A stretch of DNA of 6,935 bases, from NCBI GenBank assembly GCA_934538895.1, contig CAKTCH010000081.1:1-6935 (forward strand), read 5' to 3'. Under the pieces are notes generated by a model. It was not told the origin of the DNA. It did not search any database and saw nothing but the letters and a program-made list of their open reading frames with translations. The translations under genes and the position numbers were made by a program. Shown piece after piece: positions 6,560 through 6,935 of this stretch; positions within the stretch are counted from its first letter, which is position 1; each line of letters begins with the position of its first letter. Source of the DNA: an uncultured Alphaproteobacteria bacterium. Lineage in GTDB: Bacteria > Pseudomonadota > Alphaproteobacteria > Micavibrionales > Micavibrionaceae.

Positions 6560-6585
6560 ACTATTGTATCCGCGTAAGGAATATC

Positions 6586-6935
6586 ATGTCTGAGAAGATC
6601 GAATACGGCACCACGGGCAAACCCCACCCTTATCATATCGTCCGCCCGAGCATCTGGCCGATGGCGGGTGCCTTCGCGGGCGCGCTGCTGGCGGCGGGCA
6701 TGGTCATGTTCATGCATAAGGTCACGGGCATCTGGGGCATTTTCCCCGGCCTGGCATCCGTCGCCGCCGTGATGTTCTTCTGGTGGAAGGATGTCATCCA
6801 TGAATCCGTGATCGAACGCGTCCATACCAAAATCGCCGAAATCGGCCTGCGCTACGGCATGGCCCTTTTTATCGCTTCCGAAGTTATGTTCTTCGTTGCG
6901 TTCTTCTGGGCGTTCTTCGACGCGAGCCTCTATGC
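6586..6935 (+). CDS. ctaE: Cytochrome c oxidase subunit III, 3'-truncated
   Basis: The first 116 codons (plus two bases) of subunit III of the aa3 oxidase, an inner-membrane subunit that binds lipids and stabilises proton uptake by subunit I. Family features visible are HPYHIVRPSIWP near the start (14-25), a first hydrophobic helix (about 26-43), a second (about 50-67) ending in FFWWKDVI, HTKIAEIGLRYGMALFIASE (80-99) and VMFFVAFFWAFF (100-111). Glu99 corresponds to the conserved membrane Glu of the third helix. The family usually has about 260-290 residues, so more than half lies beyond the window. The start is supported by AAGGA at 6576-6580, 5 bp before ATG. It follows ctaG after 26 bp and is probably in the same operon. 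Near the conserved HT the sequence is ERVHT where many relatives have EGHHT or similar, a minor change. Confidence 0.96.
   Translation, partial: MSEKIEYGTTGKPHPYHIVRPSIWPMAGAFAGALLAAGMVMFMHKVTGIWGIFPGLASVAAVMFFWWKDVIHESVIERVHTKIAEIGLRYGMALFIASEVMFFVAFFWAFFDASLY

Overview
The window is a 6.9-kb piece of an alphaproteobacterial-type chromosome carrying most of a cytochrome c oxidase (aa3-type, complex IV) locus. The assignment rests on gene content (ctaD, ctaB, a small CoxF-like protein, ctaG/Cox11 and ctaE in alphaproteobacterial order), the A1-type signature residues of subunit I, and the fairly GC-rich coding sequence. Nothing in the window fixes the genus.

Layout. Positions 1-1398 (+) hold subunit I (ctaD), missing its N-terminus at the window edge. 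A strong hairpin at 1425-1451 sits between this gene and a convergent block and can end transcription from both sides. Positions 4285-1470 (-) hold a two-gene unit, tldD then pmbA (tldE), encoding the two halves of the TldD/E peptidase. A 137-bp divergent intergenic region (4286-4422) separates it from a compact rightward cluster: ctaB (heme o synthase, 4423-5340), a 40-residue single-membrane-helix protein (5330-5452), an exported 157-residue repeat protein that I do not recognise (5456-5929), ctaG (CuB chaperone, 5939-6559) and the start of ctaE (subunit III, 6586 to the window end).

How it fits together. CtaD and CtaE are oxidase subunits. CtaB makes heme O, the precursor of the heme A that CtaD binds. 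CtaG delivers copper to the CuB site of CtaD. The rightward cluster is tightly packed (11-bp overlap, then gaps of 3, 9 and 26 bp), so it is probably one transcript. The tldD-pmbA block lies in reverse orientation between ctaD and ctaB, so the oxidase genes must be expressed as at least two transcription units.

The most unusual item is the 157-residue protein between ctaB and ctaG. After its signal peptide it consists almost entirely of an 18-residue repeat (about five copies plus a partial sixth) with Tyr or other large residues at alternating 7- and 11-residue steps. This predicts a long, nearly straight amphipathic helix or a helical hairpin, flanked by one cysteine at each end.
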